From Pseudescherichia vulneris NBRC 102420 (GTDB lineage: Bacteria; Pseudomonadota; Gammaproteobacteria; Enterobacterales; Enterobacteriaceae), in the NCBI RefSeq assembly GCF_000759795.1, contig NZ_BBMZ01000008.1, positions 186,001 to 250,000 on the forward strand: a DNA stretch of 64,000 nucleotides, read 5' to 3'. A program made the position numbers and the translations under genes. Positions within the stretch are counted from its first letter, which is position 1. The number at the start of each line of letters is the position of its first letter. The notes beneath the pieces are model-generated. The model was not told where the DNA came from. It did not search any database and worked only from the letters and a program-made list of their open reading frames with translations. Positions 1-7,548 of this stretch are shown here, piece after piece.

Positions 1-262
1 CGCCGACGCCGACGATATCACCCGCTGCAAACTTATCGACCGCCGTCCCTGTCTCGACGATGCGGCCGACGATCTCATGGCCCGGCACCAGCGGATAGCG
101 GCTTACTGCCCACTCGTTACGCGCCATATGCAGATCGGAGTGGCAGACGCCGCAGTAGAGGATCTCAATCTTCACGTCCTGCTGTTGCAGCGGGCGCAGC
201 GCGATCTGGCTGCTGGAGAGAGGTTGTGCCGCGTCCGTCGCGACTAATGCATTAATTTTCAT
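1..262 (-). CDS. Zinc-dependent alcohol dehydrogenase, N-terminal part (cut by window edge)
   Basis: Reading the minus strand from the ATG at 262 gives 87 codons without a stop, running off the left edge. The visible protein begins MKINALVATDAAQPL and shows GVCHSDLH, with the catalytic zinc Cys, and PGHEIVG, the GHE motif of medium-chain zinc alcohol dehydrogenases of the YahK/AdhC type. These reduce or oxidise aldehydes and alcohols with NAD(P)H in the cytoplasm. The gene is divergent from an HxlR regulator, a common arrangement in which the regulator controls the enzyme (inference). The Rossmann domain lies outside the window, so cofactor preference cannot be read. Confidence 0.88.
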   Translation of the reverse strand, partial: MKINALVATDAAQPLSSSQIALRPLQQQDVKIEILYCGVCHSDLHMARNEWAVSRYPLVPGHEIVGRIVETGTAVDKFAAGDIVGVG

Positions 263-337
263 CGTGCCTCGGAAATAGGGTGCTTTTATTCAAGGAAGGC
301 GGCAGACTTTAATTAAGTTGGTTCAATATTGATAGTA

Positions 338-353
338 GTCACCAAATGGTGAC
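338..353. promoter_or_regulatory. Palindromic operator candidate between adh and hxlR-family gene
   Basis: GTCACCA-AA-TGGTGAC is a perfect inverted repeat with 7-base arms and a 2-base centre. It lies 20 bases before the HxlR-family start and about 76 bases before the divergent dehydrogenase start. HxlR proteins bind as dimers to such dyads, so this is the likely operator for both genes (inference). Confidence 0.6.
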
Positions 354-373
354 CATAAGCCGGAGAGTGAATT

Positions 374-766
374 ATGCCTGCATGGGTAGACGGTAAGCTG
401 ATGTTCTTTGCAGATTCGCCTCCGCGACGCCTGATGGATCTCTTCTCCGTCAAATGGAGCACGATGGTGCTGCATGCGCTCTACCACTGGCCCGGCGAGC
501 GCGCCCGCACCGGAGAGCTGCAGCGCAGCCTCGAAGGCATCTCCAAGAAGATGCTGTTTCAAACCCTGAAAGAACTGGAGCAGCGCGGCCTTATCACCCG
601 GCATGTCTATGACGTCATTCCACCAAAAGTGGATTACCACCTGACGTCGTTGGGCAAGACCTTTGCCGAGCCGATAGAGCAGATGTACCAGTGGGGGCTG
701 GAGAACCAGGCGGCGCTGGATGAGATGGAGAAGAGGTATAGAATGGCAGAGAGGGATTGTGGTTAA
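374..766 (+). CDS. HxlR-family winged-helix transcriptional regulator
   Basis: The product is 130 aa, the usual size for HxlR-family MarR-like DNA-binding proteins. After a short N-terminal arm, residues about 22-110 form the winged helix: a core around FSVKWSTMVLHAL, a recognition part around LQRSLEGISKKMLFQTLKELE, and the wing near VIPPKVDYHLTSLG, typical of the family. GGAGAG at 362-367 is a good ribosome binding site for the ATG at 374. The gene is divergent from a zinc alcohol dehydrogenase with a dyad between them, so it probably senses electrophiles or aldehydes and controls that enzyme (inference). No conserved sensing Cys is evident in the N-terminal half. Confidence 0.88.
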   Translation: MPAWVDGKLMFFADSPPRRLMDLFSVKWSTMVLHALYHWPGERARTGELQRSLEGISKKMLFQTLKELEQRGLITRHVYDVIPPKVDYHLTSLGKTFAEPIEQMYQWGLENQAALDEMEKRYRMAERDCG

Positions 767-915
767 AGAAGACCCGCTTGAACAGTGTTAATTGTGACAT
801 TTACGTTATTTTTTATCCGATCTAACAGGATCTTGTTACAAGTACGACACATTGACCTTTATATTTGCAAGGGATAGGCTTGGGTAAACCTAGATTTCAA
901 TTAAAGGGATTTACT

Positions 916-1731
916 ATGGCTAGTGAAGAAGGCGTATCAATCGCTATTTCTCCTGTTCAGATGGCAGCAATTCTGCACAAGAAAACGTTGAGTGAGGGTG
1001 AGACCTGGAGTAATCGTCTTTGGGGAGGTCTGGGTATCGTTGGCGGTGTAGTTGAGTCGTTTGGTGCAGGTGTGCTATGTGTCGTTCCAGAACCCACAAT
1101 GCTATCCAAAGCAGGGTGTGTAGTCGTAGGTGCTCATAGCCTTGATACCATCAGGACATCTTTAAACCAGGTAATTACCGGGCGTGAGTCGCAAACTGCG
1201 ACAGCGCAGCTGGCTCAGTTAGCTGCCGAACAGCTTGGAGCCGATAGCGCGACGGCATATAAGGTTGGTGTTACTGTTGACCTACTCGTTCCATTTGCTT
1301 TTGCCAGCGCCGCAGGTGCGGCAAGAGTTGCATCAGTTTACTCTGGCCGGATTAAACTGATGGAGCATGAAGGCGGGGCGCTGGGGCATACAATCGCGCG
1401 TCATGTTGGTCAGACTACAGAACAGATGATAGCGCGACTAGCAGCTCCAAGAGCACCTGCTCGCGCTAGTACTTTTCTCAATAAGCAGCATGCTGAACTA
1501 TTAATTTCCGAAACGTTGTCAGTTAAGCGTTTTCAGATTGAAAATGCGTTAAAATATATGCATCCGGGAGCCAGACTCCGGCTTGATCATCGCTTTTATT
1601 TTTCGACCGGAAAATATATTGATAAAGGAAGCACTACTATTAAAAAGGCGTATGGTTTACGATTAATTATAGAATCCAGGCGGTTTGGTGATAAAATTTA
1701 TTATGTTGTTACAGCGTTTCCAGTACCCTAA
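916..1731 (+). CDS. Orphan polymorphic toxin with C-terminal RNase A-like domain
   Basis: The frame is open from a TTG at 865, but the ATG at 916 is preferred because AAGGGAT lies just before it; this gives 271 aa. Residues about 30-150 are glycine- and alanine-rich with hydrophobic stretches (WGGLGIVGGVVESFGAGVL; DLLVPFAFASAAGAA), resembling the delivery or pretoxin region of enterobacterial effectors. From about 165 on (HEGGALGHTIARHVG ... ASTFLNKQHAELLISE ... YYVVTAFPVP) it follows the bacterial RNase A-like fold known from the Yersinia kristensenii CdiA-CT toxin, with the leading His/Arg and the final Thr-containing strand. Such domains cleave RNA in target cells. No signal peptide, Rhs, PAAR or CdiA part is present, so the delivery route is unknown. 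The next gene is the probable immunity gene. Confidence 0.78.
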   Translation: MASEEGVSIAISPVQMAAILHKKTLSEGETWSNRLWGGLGIVGGVVESFGAGVLCVVPEPTMLSKAGCVVVGAHSLDTIRTSLNQVITGRESQTATAQLAQLAAEQLGADSATAYKVGVTVDLLVPFAFASAAGAARVASVYSGRIKLMEHEGGALGHTIARHVGQTTEQMIARLAAPRAPARASTFLNKQHAELLISETLSVKRFQIENALKYMHPGARLRLDHRFYFSTGKYIDKGSTTIKKAYGLRLIIESRRFGDKIYYVVTAFPVP

Positions 1732-1740
1732 GGAAGATTG

Positions 1741-2079
1741 ATGGATACAAATATCGAAAAAACCTGTGAGTTAGATAATTTAGTTACTATTTATTTTGGT
1801 CAGGATTGTGATATTTTTGATGAAAATTGTGACTTCGATAATCTTCTTAATGAATATCTTAGTACATCATCAGCTTTCTCTCTAAGAATGCTATTGGCAA
1901 ACTTAATCGAATTGAATGCCCAAGATGATAGGTGTGAAGTGCTACTGGCTCGCTATAATGGTGAATTTGCACCAGAACGTTGGGATATGTCTGCTCAGGA
2001 TTGGCTTGATATTGTCAACAGTCGTCTTATCAAGTACATGGATGAGAAAGGCTATTCTACCGAGCTATCACAATTTTGA
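1741..2079 (+). CDS. CdiI-type immunity protein
   Basis: This 112-aa acidic protein starts 9 bases after the toxin stop. AAGGAAG at 1730-1736 is the ribosome binding site; a TTG at 1738 is also in frame but the ATG at 1741 is preferred. Features typical of the contact-dependent-inhibition immunity family (CdiI_2-like) are YFGQDCDIF near residue 18 and a C-terminal PERWDMSAQDWLDIVNSRL. It would bind and neutralise the RNase A-like domain of the upstream gene in the cytoplasm. The AT-rich codon use of the pair differs from the GC-rich backbone and suggests acquisition. Confidence 0.78.
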   Translation: MDTNIEKTCELDNLVTIYFGQDCDIFDENCDFDNLLNEYLSTSSAFSLRMLLANLIELNAQDDRCEVLLARYNGEFAPERWDMSAQDWLDIVNSRLIKYMDEKGYSTELSQF

Positions 2080-2117
2080 GAGAAAATTCTCACTTGGCTC
2101 AGTTTAGGTTATAACAA

Positions 2118-2378
2118 ATGATAAGCCTTGTCCGTATTATTGCCAAAGTAGGGCTTTTCATCGTGCTTTTTTGCTTAGGTGCAAGGTTGATCGATCCTGC
2201 AACATTTATTAGCCTTGACGCTACATCAGCGTTTGCGCAGTGGATTTATGGCAATGTGAATCAGGAGAACTTTGATGATCTCTGGGTCCTCTCTTGGGTA
2301 GTGTTTTCTTTCATATTTGCCATGGTCTTCTACAAGGTAACCATGCTTCTTATAAATAAGTATGTCAGTAAACCTTAG
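2118..2378 (+). CDS. Small two-TM membrane protein, unknown function
   Basis: The 86-aa product has a hydrophobic N-terminal segment (about residues 5-24), a roughly 30-residue polar stretch with several Asp, Glu and Asn, a second hydrophobic segment (about 55-78) and a basic tail. It starts 38 bases after the immunity gene and may be cotranscribed with it. The TM / short loop / TM / basic tail layout is the same as in the paralogous pair at 6256 and 7272, though sequence identity to them is not obvious. Function is unknown; its position suggests an accessory or second immunity role. Confidence 0.6.
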   Translation: MISLVRIIAKVGLFIVLFCLGARLIDPATFISLDATSAFAQWIYGNVNQENFDDLWVLSWVVFSFIFAMVFYKVTMLLINKYVSKP

Positions 2379-2513
2379 AGCATTATCTAAAGTGCCGGCT
2401 GTTAGGTTTTGGCACAGGAGAGTTTAACAAGCACCGGGTCAATGATGATTAATGCGCTAAGTGACGAGTAAACTCTCTGTATGAATGCCTATAAATGTTA
2501 TGAAACGCCAAAG

Positions 2514-2909
2514 CTATTCTGGCACAAGATCATTAAGTCTGAAACTTCCAGACCAGAGACGTTTGGTTGCAACCTTGTCCTCTGGTTGCGCAGTAATAAC
2601 AGTCACGCTGTATTCCTTGCCTCGACTAAACTGGTATTTCACAGGAATACACTGTCCCGCCTGTATGATATATGAAGGGTTATCGAAATTGTCTTGTTTC
2701 CATACTTCCTGCATTTGTCCCTTCGTATCACGGGCTGACAATGACAGCATAAGTAATTTCGCATGACCGCTTTTAACAGTAGGGTCATTATTGACGGAAA
2801 TACAGGGTTGGTTGTCGTTAAGGGTTATGTCAGCCACCCGGTAGGCGTTATATTCCATGCTACAGGCAGCGAGAAACAATGGGACGAGTAAAAAAAATTT
2901 CCTCTTCAT
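2514..2909 (-). CDS. Periplasmic lipoprotein, putative T6SS-immunity type
   Basis: The 131-aa product begins MKRKFFLLVPLFLAACSM, a clear lipoprotein signal with lipobox LAAC, so the mature protein starts at Cys16. The residue after it is Ser, which predicts outer-membrane sorting facing the periplasm. The remainder is beta-rich and has two further Cys (NQPCISV, AGQCIPV) that could form a disulfide. It resembles enterobacterial lipoproteins annotated as putative T6SS immunity lipoproteins. It lies 98 bases downstream of the ADP-ribosylglycohydrolase gene on the same strand and is probably expressed with it. No cognate effector is seen beside it. Confidence 0.72.
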   Translation of the reverse strand: MKRKFFLLVPLFLAACSMEYNAYRVADITLNDNQPCISVNNDPTVKSGHAKLLMLSLSARDTKGQMQEVWKQDNFDNPSYIIQAGQCIPVKYQFSRGKEYSVTVITAQPEDKVATKRLWSGSFRLNDLVPE

Positions 2910-3007
2910 TTAGATAAGCTCCAATAGGGTTCGCACCGGCGTTGTGACCGAAATCGATCTCAGCGCCGGTCAATGCCGTGTGCAGTATAAACAATACCTC
3001 CACATTC

Positions 3008-5065
3008 CTACCCTGGCCGCTTGATTTCAGGCGGCAAAGGGAAGGGCTCTCCACCATGCATGGGTATTCCGCTGCTCAAGTCGATATCCCAGTCCGCAAG
3101 GAAATAGGGTAATTTTCCTTGTCTTACCTCACCGAGTAGCTTTGTCAGCCACCCTGCATAGGCCCAATCATCCCCTTTGCCAGCACGGGCAAGTTCCGGG
3201 AACTGGTGTAAAAACTGTTGTGCCATCTCCAGGGCCGAAAGTGACTTAACATTCTGCCAGTTAAAGGGTTGCCAGCCAGCACCGCTTGAGTAACTTGCAA
3301 TCTCGCGCTCATCTAAGTGATTGGGTGGCGTGACTGCAGAGGGAACGCTGTAATCTGGCACCCACTCCAGCCGCCAGTGGCAACCTGATGGTGACATAGA
3401 CGGAAATATGCGAATTTTTTGGTAACCCAGCACATGCAACTCATGCGTCATTTCCATCATGCGAATACAGGGCTGAATACCTTTATCAATACTCGGCTGC
3501 CCACTTTTTTGCTTATCAACCTGATTACGCCAGTTTTGCATGGGCTGAACCAGGTAAAGTATTTCATCCAATACATCAAGCCGACGTACCCATGCCTGAG
3601 GAATGTTGTTCAGACCGTGTTTAGCTCCCCAAAGCTGACCTGCAATGGATGCCGTTGAATCACTATCCCCATCGTGATTGGTTGCTCGTATCAGCGTATC
3701 GCGGAAACTACGGGCTGAAAGAAAGGCATACAGGCCAATCGCCAGCGCTTCCTCACCCACCCAGCCTTCCCCCAGTCGCTGGATGGCTTCATATGGATTG
3801 AAACGCATTTCACGGGCAAGTTTTTGGGCTAATAGATAAGGCTCGGTATTGGCCGTTTTTCCATAGACGTGCCCCCATTCACTGCCGTCGCTATAGCCAT
3901 TACGCACGGCGAAGAATTCCTCTTCCCCTTTGATTAAGCGAGCGATAATTCTGGGTAAAATACCTGAAGAAGCCCAGCCATCAACGTGGCCATGCGTTAA
4001 TGCTGCCGCACGGGCAGCGAGATCAAACGGATCAATATCCTGTAAGAAGCCAATGGGGGCGGTACGCATCACACCACCACAGCCCTTTGAGTCATTTATC
4101 GGTTTTTCAATACTGCCTGTCCCGCCCGCTTTTAGCGCTGACAGGCACGTATTACCGGGAGCTCGTCTTGTCCGCATGCTTGCTCGTGATGCCAGCCAAC
4201 CAAAATGCGAGCCTGATTTATTTTGCTGGGTATCGTACCAGTCGAGATAAGCACGACGTATCTCTTCCAGCGCACGGGACAGATTAATAACTCCGTGCTC
4301 ATTGGTAGCGCGCAAAATACCTTCAAGGGTAAAGAGGGTCATTTGGGTATCATCGCTGGCCACCAGTTTACCCTGTTGCAGGATGGGCCTGGTCAGTCCA
4401 TCATTGCCAAACGTCTGGCGGATTTCCTTAAGTGAATCAAATTCAACGGCATAGCCAAAAGCATCACCGACAGCCCCACCCAGCAAACAGCCTAAAACGC
4501 GATCTAACCAGGCATCATTATCTGGAAGTGGTAGTGCATTGAGATATTGCTTCTGAACGGTTGAGTCCAGACTACCCGGTCTGGCCTTGTTAACCGCAGC
4601 GATAGCGTCTTCCGCCGCCATTCCGAGTTCGATCAATAATCTTGCTGAAATGAGTCCGGTGCGCCCAAAGCCGCTACGGCAATGCACAAGGATGCGTTTT
4701 CCGTCACGAAGAAGGGTACGTAACCGGAGGCCGGCATAAACCCAGCGACGCTTAAATACTTCGTCCGGCATCGCTTGATCGATAATAGGCAACTGAAACC
4801 AGTGCATGTCTCTGGCTTCAACTTCAGTACCAAGCGTTTCAACGTGTAAACTGGCAAGTTCCTCATCCGTCATCAGGCTCACTACGGCAGATGCTCCCCA
4901 GGATTTTACAAGATCCAAGTCAAGAGCGAGGTCTCGCTGAAACTGTCCTGATAAAGCATTTTGCTGATGTTTTCCAGGACAAATTGTCATGCCAATATGC
5001 CCTTGACCATTAGGTACTTCAACCGATGTAATGATTAAGGGGTTGTTGAGACTGGTTAGGGACAT
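3008..5065 (-). CDS. Tyrosine phosphatase-ADP-ribosylglycohydrolase fusion
   Basis: This 685-aa protein has three parts. Residues 1-180 form a CDKN3/dual-specificity phosphatase-like domain with active-site loop HCRSGFGRTG (Cys129, Arg135). Residues about 185-500 form an ADP-ribosylglycohydrolase: GGAVGDAFGYAVEF at 196-209, first metal motif SDDT at 237-240, and second metal motif GDSDST at 466-471 followed by GAKHG. Residues about 520-685 form an unassigned domain (HELHVLGYQKIRI ... WRLEWVPDY ... ADWDIDLSSG). The enzyme should remove ADP-ribose from proteins or nucleic acid, and possibly phosphate from a linked substrate. ADP-ribosylglycohydrolases serve as immunity to ADP-ribosylating T6SS effectors (Tri1 type), a plausible role in this island (inference). 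Expected catalytic residues are all present. Confidence 0.85.
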   Translation of the reverse strand: MSLTSLNNPLIITSVEVPNGQGHIGMTICPGKHQQNALSGQFQRDLALDLDLVKSWGASAVVSLMTDEELASLHVETLGTEVEARDMHWFQLPIIDQAMPDEVFKRRWVYAGLRLRTLLRDGKRILVHCRSGFGRTGLISARLLIELGMAAEDAIAAVNKARPGSLDSTVQKQYLNALPLPDNDAWLDRVLGCLLGGAVGDAFGYAVEFDSLKEIRQTFGNDGLTRPILQQGKLVASDDTQMTLFTLEGILRATNEHGVINLSRALEEIRRAYLDWYDTQQNKSGSHFGWLASRASMRTRRAPGNTCLSALKAGGTGSIEKPINDSKGCGGVMRTAPIGFLQDIDPFDLAARAAALTHGHVDGWASSGILPRIIARLIKGEEEFFAVRNGYSDGSEWGHVYGKTANTEPYLLAQKLAREMRFNPYEAIQRLGEGWVGEEALAIGLYAFLSARSFRDTLIRATNHDGDSDSTASIAGQLWGAKHGLNNIPQAWVRRLDVLDEILYLVQPMQNWRNQVDKQKSGQPSIDKGIQPCIRMMEMTHELHVLGYQKIRIFPSMSPSGCHWRLEWVPDYSVPSAVTPPNHLDEREIASYSSGAGWQPFNWQNVKSLSALEMAQQFLHQFPELARAGKGDDWAYAGWLTKLLGEVRQGKLPYFLADWDIDLSSGIPMHGGEPFPLPPEIKRPG

Positions 5066-5300
5066 ACGAGCTCCATGGGTAGCGATAAGGCCATCAGGGT
5101 ATGTAACACTTTATCGAGCAAACATCATGCTAGCCACAAGGAGGCAAGACCTACAAAGGGTATGCAAGTATGATTGCAGTTAAGTCAGCAGGATCTAGAT
5201 ACATTAAACTTTTAACAATTGAAGATGATCTAATTTATCGTTATTTTTGCAAGGACAAGCAAGAAAGTACTCGCAAAAAAATAGCCTTTCTTGCTTGAAT

Positions 5301-5477
5301 TTAGAACCATCGATTATATTTCACATAAAAATATGTAACAATAATAATCCATGCCAGTGTTAGCACTCCAAAATAATCCGGTATAAATCGCGCAAAAAGA
5401 TAAGCGCCCGCAACTATAAGCACTAGAGGAACTAGGTAAATATATGACTGAAGGAACCATAAGAAAGGCTTTTTCAT
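5301..5477 (-). CDS. 58-aa two-TM microprotein coupled to the upstream gene
   Basis: The ATG at 5477 overlaps the stop of the 236-aa gene as ATGA, a strong sign of translational coupling. The 58-aa product starts MKKPFLWFLQSYIYLVPLV, and has two hydrophobic segments (about 10-29 and 36-51) separated by RFIPDY, ending YVKYNRWF. The layout suggests a hairpin in the inner membrane with positively charged ends. Function is unknown. A tightly coupled two-TM partner fits an immunity protein against a membrane-acting toxin or an accessory subunit of the upstream protein (inference). Confidence 0.6.
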   Translation of the reverse strand: MKKPFLWFLQSYIYLVPLVLIVAGAYLFARFIPDYFGVLTLAWIIIVTYFYVKYNRWF

Positions 5478-6184
5478 TTTTTTAATAGCTCATACAAAGC
5501 ATCACCTATTATCTCCTCATTATTACCTCCTGATTCTATTTGATATATTATTTTTGTCATTTGTGGTTCAATGAGAAAATAAAGCATTTCTAGATTTTCT
5601 TTATAAAGAGCATGATAGTAAGCAGCATCCTGGAATTTAAGCTTGTTAGCCGCTATGGATGCTATTTGTGCCTTAGAATAAACCACGGCACCATTAATAA
5701 ACATTGATGATAACGAGCTGACCATCCTCATATGGGATGCCTGAAATTCACCACTGCTGATTATCAATTTCGCAATAGTTAAGGACAACGCAAGTTTGCT
5801 GGCTTTCTCAGCATACTCATAAGCTCTCTCGCCCACGGCTTTTATGAGGTAGTCCCTGAGTGTAATGCTTTTTTGCTCACCAAGCCTCTTAAGAGTTGTC
5901 CTAAAATAAATCTCTACCATGTCTAGAGCGACATCGTTGCGATTATAAATCTCGGCAAGGGAAAGGACGAGCCGGCGATCCTCATTTATCAGTTCGCGGC
6001 AGGTATCCCGATAGTAATCATCGGGTATCAAACATGATCCATGATTGATCATGCGCTCCGCGCCAAGCTTGACGCTTTCGATGGTTTGCATATTGGTTCC
6101 ATGTATCTCTCGCAATGCTTTTGTGAGTGCGAGGGCAATATTTCTTTCTGACTGCACCCTCATTTTCGCATAGCCTTCTGCCAT
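5474..6184 (-). CDS. Helical protein of unknown function (module protein A)
   Basis: The 236-aa product is not recognised. It is strongly alpha-helical and starts MAEGYAKMRVQSERNIALALTKALREIH. A hydrophobic helical hairpin is possible around residues 128-175 (ASKLALSLTIAKLIISSG ... SSLSSMFINGAVVYSKAQIAS), followed by a helical tail with several Glu. There is no signal peptide. It is divergent from the two-TM gene at 6256 and its 3' end overlaps the 58-aa gene. The first 28 codons of a homologue, broken by a stop, lie at 7101-7201, so this gene belongs to a duplicated module. AT-rich composition and island context suggest a toxin or effector-like role; this is a guess. Confidence 0.62.
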   Translation of the reverse strand: MAEGYAKMRVQSERNIALALTKALREIHGTNMQTIESVKLGAERMINHGSCLIPDDYYRDTCRELINEDRRLVLSLAEIYNRNDVALDMVEIYFRTTLKRLGEQKSITLRDYLIKAVGERAYEYAEKASKLALSLTIAKLIISSGEFQASHMRMVSSLSSMFINGAVVYSKAQIASIAANKLKFQDAAYYHALYKENLEMLYFLIEPQMTKIIYQIESGGNNEEIIGDALYELLKK

Positions 6185-6255
6185 TGTAATTCTCCATGCG
6201 GTAATATTGTCCCATCAATAATTGATCATCATCATTAGAGGAGGCAAGGAATACA

Positions 6256-6510
6256 ATGAAAAAAAGTGGCAGGGTGACAATATATGTTTTAGTAGTGATT
6301 ATTTCTTTTCTAACTATTCCGGAAGTGGTTATTCGTGTACTGACGCCTGAGCAGTTTGCCCGGCTGAGTGACTTTACAAGCCTTGGAGGGCTCTTCAGTC
6401 ATCTTCTCTCGCTGCTCATTTTTCTTGGTTTGACCTCTATTTTGTTCGGGATACTTATCATTTTTTTAACGAAAAAAATTTACCGGTACTTAACCCGATC
6501 ACGCAGCTAA
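6256..6510 (+). CDS. Small two-TM membrane protein (module protein B)
   Basis: The 84-aa product has TM1 at about residues 6-26, a loop with the conserved run ARLSDFTSLGGLFS, TM2 at about 50-72 and a basic C-terminus (KKIYRYLTRSRS). It is the same length as, and clearly homologous to, the protein encoded at 7272-7526 (MKKS.., IISFL.IPE, ARLSDFTSLGGLFS, SILFGIL, KIYR). GAGGAGGCAAGGA at 6239-6250 provides the ribosome binding site. It is divergent from the 236-aa gene with a 71-base spacer. Function is unknown; it is a candidate membrane immunity protein for its divergent neighbour. Confidence 0.68.
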   Translation: MKKSGRVTIYVLVVIISFLTIPEVVIRVLTPEQFARLSDFTSLGGLFSHLLSLLIFLGLTSILFGILIIFLTKKIYRYLTRSRS

Positions 6511-6669
6511 CCAAGGCCACTCATTGAGCATTGGGAGCGAAGGAAGCGTGCGAGAAGACAGGCACAATAAAGATAGTTATATTTACAAGTCATGCTGCCT
6601 TGAGGCTTTGGTTAAGGAGGCTGACTAGACTATCATGCATTTTCAGTACATGCCGTAAAGGGGGGCGTG

Positions 6670-7098
6670 ATGATAGATATTACAAGTGGTACCAGACATC
6701 TTAAATTGACGCCCTATGAAAGGCTGACTGAGTCCGAGGAGCGAGCCTATAGCCGTATTATGGTATGGGTTGAATTCTCAGTTCCTGCTTTAAAAACTGA
6801 ATTTGCAGCAGAGTTTTTTGTCGGGCAGTTGCAGCAGACCAGGAATGATATGTATGATTTTTATCAGGCCATAAAAAACGGGATGAAATTTAAGGATATT
6901 AATTTAATCTCGGCATACGATCAGGTAGCCCTTAAGTTTCACCAGGCACATTTTGCCGGGACTGTTGGCTTTAGCATGGTCCTGAAGCCTGAAAACCATG
7001 CTGACAGTATTACGCTTGAGGATTCCTTCGACATTGATGAGAGCTATTTTCCTGGCCTGCTCTCAGGTCTGGACGATATCATTTCATGGCAGGACTAA
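6670..7098 (+). CDS. WapI-like immunity-type protein
   Basis: The ATG at 6670 follows AAAGGGGGG (6657-6665); an in-frame GTG lies just before at 6667. The 142-aa acidic protein has alternating strands typical of the WapI-type immunity fold: an N-terminal strand with SRIMVWVEFSVPALKTEFAAEFF, a helix FVGQLQQTRNDMYDFYQAI, then strands QVALKFHQAHFAGTVGFSMVL and a closing DESYFPGLLSGLDDII. The assignment rests on this pattern rather than a clear motif. It is inserted between the two copies of the duplicated A-B module. No toxin for it is visible. Confidence 0.5.
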   Translation: MIDITSGTRHLKLTPYERLTESEERAYSRIMVWVEFSVPALKTEFAAEFFVGQLQQTRNDMYDFYQAIKNGMKFKDINLISAYDQVALKFHQAHFAGTVGFSMVLKPENHADSITLEDSFDIDESYFPGLLSGLDDIISWQD

Positions 7099-7100
7099 TT

Positions 7101-7201
7101 ATGATCAGTTGGCCTTCATGAATCTCTCATAATGCCTTTGTTACAGCTATAGAAATATTTCTGTCTGTTTCTGATTTCCAATTAAGATAGCTTTGTGCCA
7201 T
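7101..7201 (-). pseudogene. 5' remnant of a second copy of the 236-aa gene
   Basis: Minus strand from the ATG at 7201 reads MAQSYLNWKSETDRNISIAVTKAL, a stop, then EIH. It aligns without gaps to the first 28 residues of the protein encoded at 5474-6184 (identities include M, A, Y, RNI, A, TKAL, EIH). The stop (TGA at 7127-7129) sits exactly where the intact copy has Arg25, consistent with a CGA to TGA change. The rest of the gene is missing because the WapI-like gene ends at 7098. It keeps the divergent position relative to the two-TM gene at 7272, as in the intact module. Confidence 0.75.
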
Positions 7202-7271
7202 TTCGATGTGCCTTGTTGTAACATTGATGGCTAATGATTGAGCATGGTCGCTCGCAGGGGCAAGATTGAAG

Positions 7272-7526
7272 ATGAAAAAAAGTCGAAAAACACTCATCTA
7301 CGTTACGGCGGCAATTATTTCATTCCTAATAATTCCTGAGATTATATTAAGAAAGGTTCCCAATGACACTCTTGCGAGGCTTAGCGATTTTACGAGCCTT
7401 GGCGGTTTGTTCAGTCCCTTCCTCTCGGCGATGGTTTTTTTTGCGGTTTCATCGATATTATTCGGGATTCTGGCCGTGTATGTAGTGGGTAAAATTTATC
7501 GTGCTATAACGCGTGAGAAGCACTAA
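7272..7526 (+). CDS. Small two-TM membrane protein (module protein B, second copy)
   Basis: The ATG at 7272 gives 84 aa, the same length as its paralogue at 6256; an upstream TTG at 7266 is rejected because the alignment begins at MKKS. TM1 lies at about residues 7-25, the conserved ARLSDFTSLGGLFS at about 36-49, and TM2 at about 50-73, with a basic tail. Its original divergent partner survives only as the remnant at 7101-7201, yet this gene is intact, so it may be retained for a function of its own, such as protection. Function is not known. Confidence 0.66.
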   Translation: MKKSRKTLIYVTAAIISFLIIPEIILRKVPNDTLARLSDFTSLGGLFSPFLSAMVFFAVSSILFGILAVYVVGKIYRAITREKH

Positions 7527-7548
7527 TTAACGCGCTTCTATAATATGA

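Noticed and set aside
2860-3057. 65-aa minus-strand frame between the lipoprotein and the ADP-ribosylglycohydrolase gene
   Set aside because: It overlaps both neighbours in another frame; a faint toxin-fragment look (GAEIDFGHNAG) was not strong enough to call.
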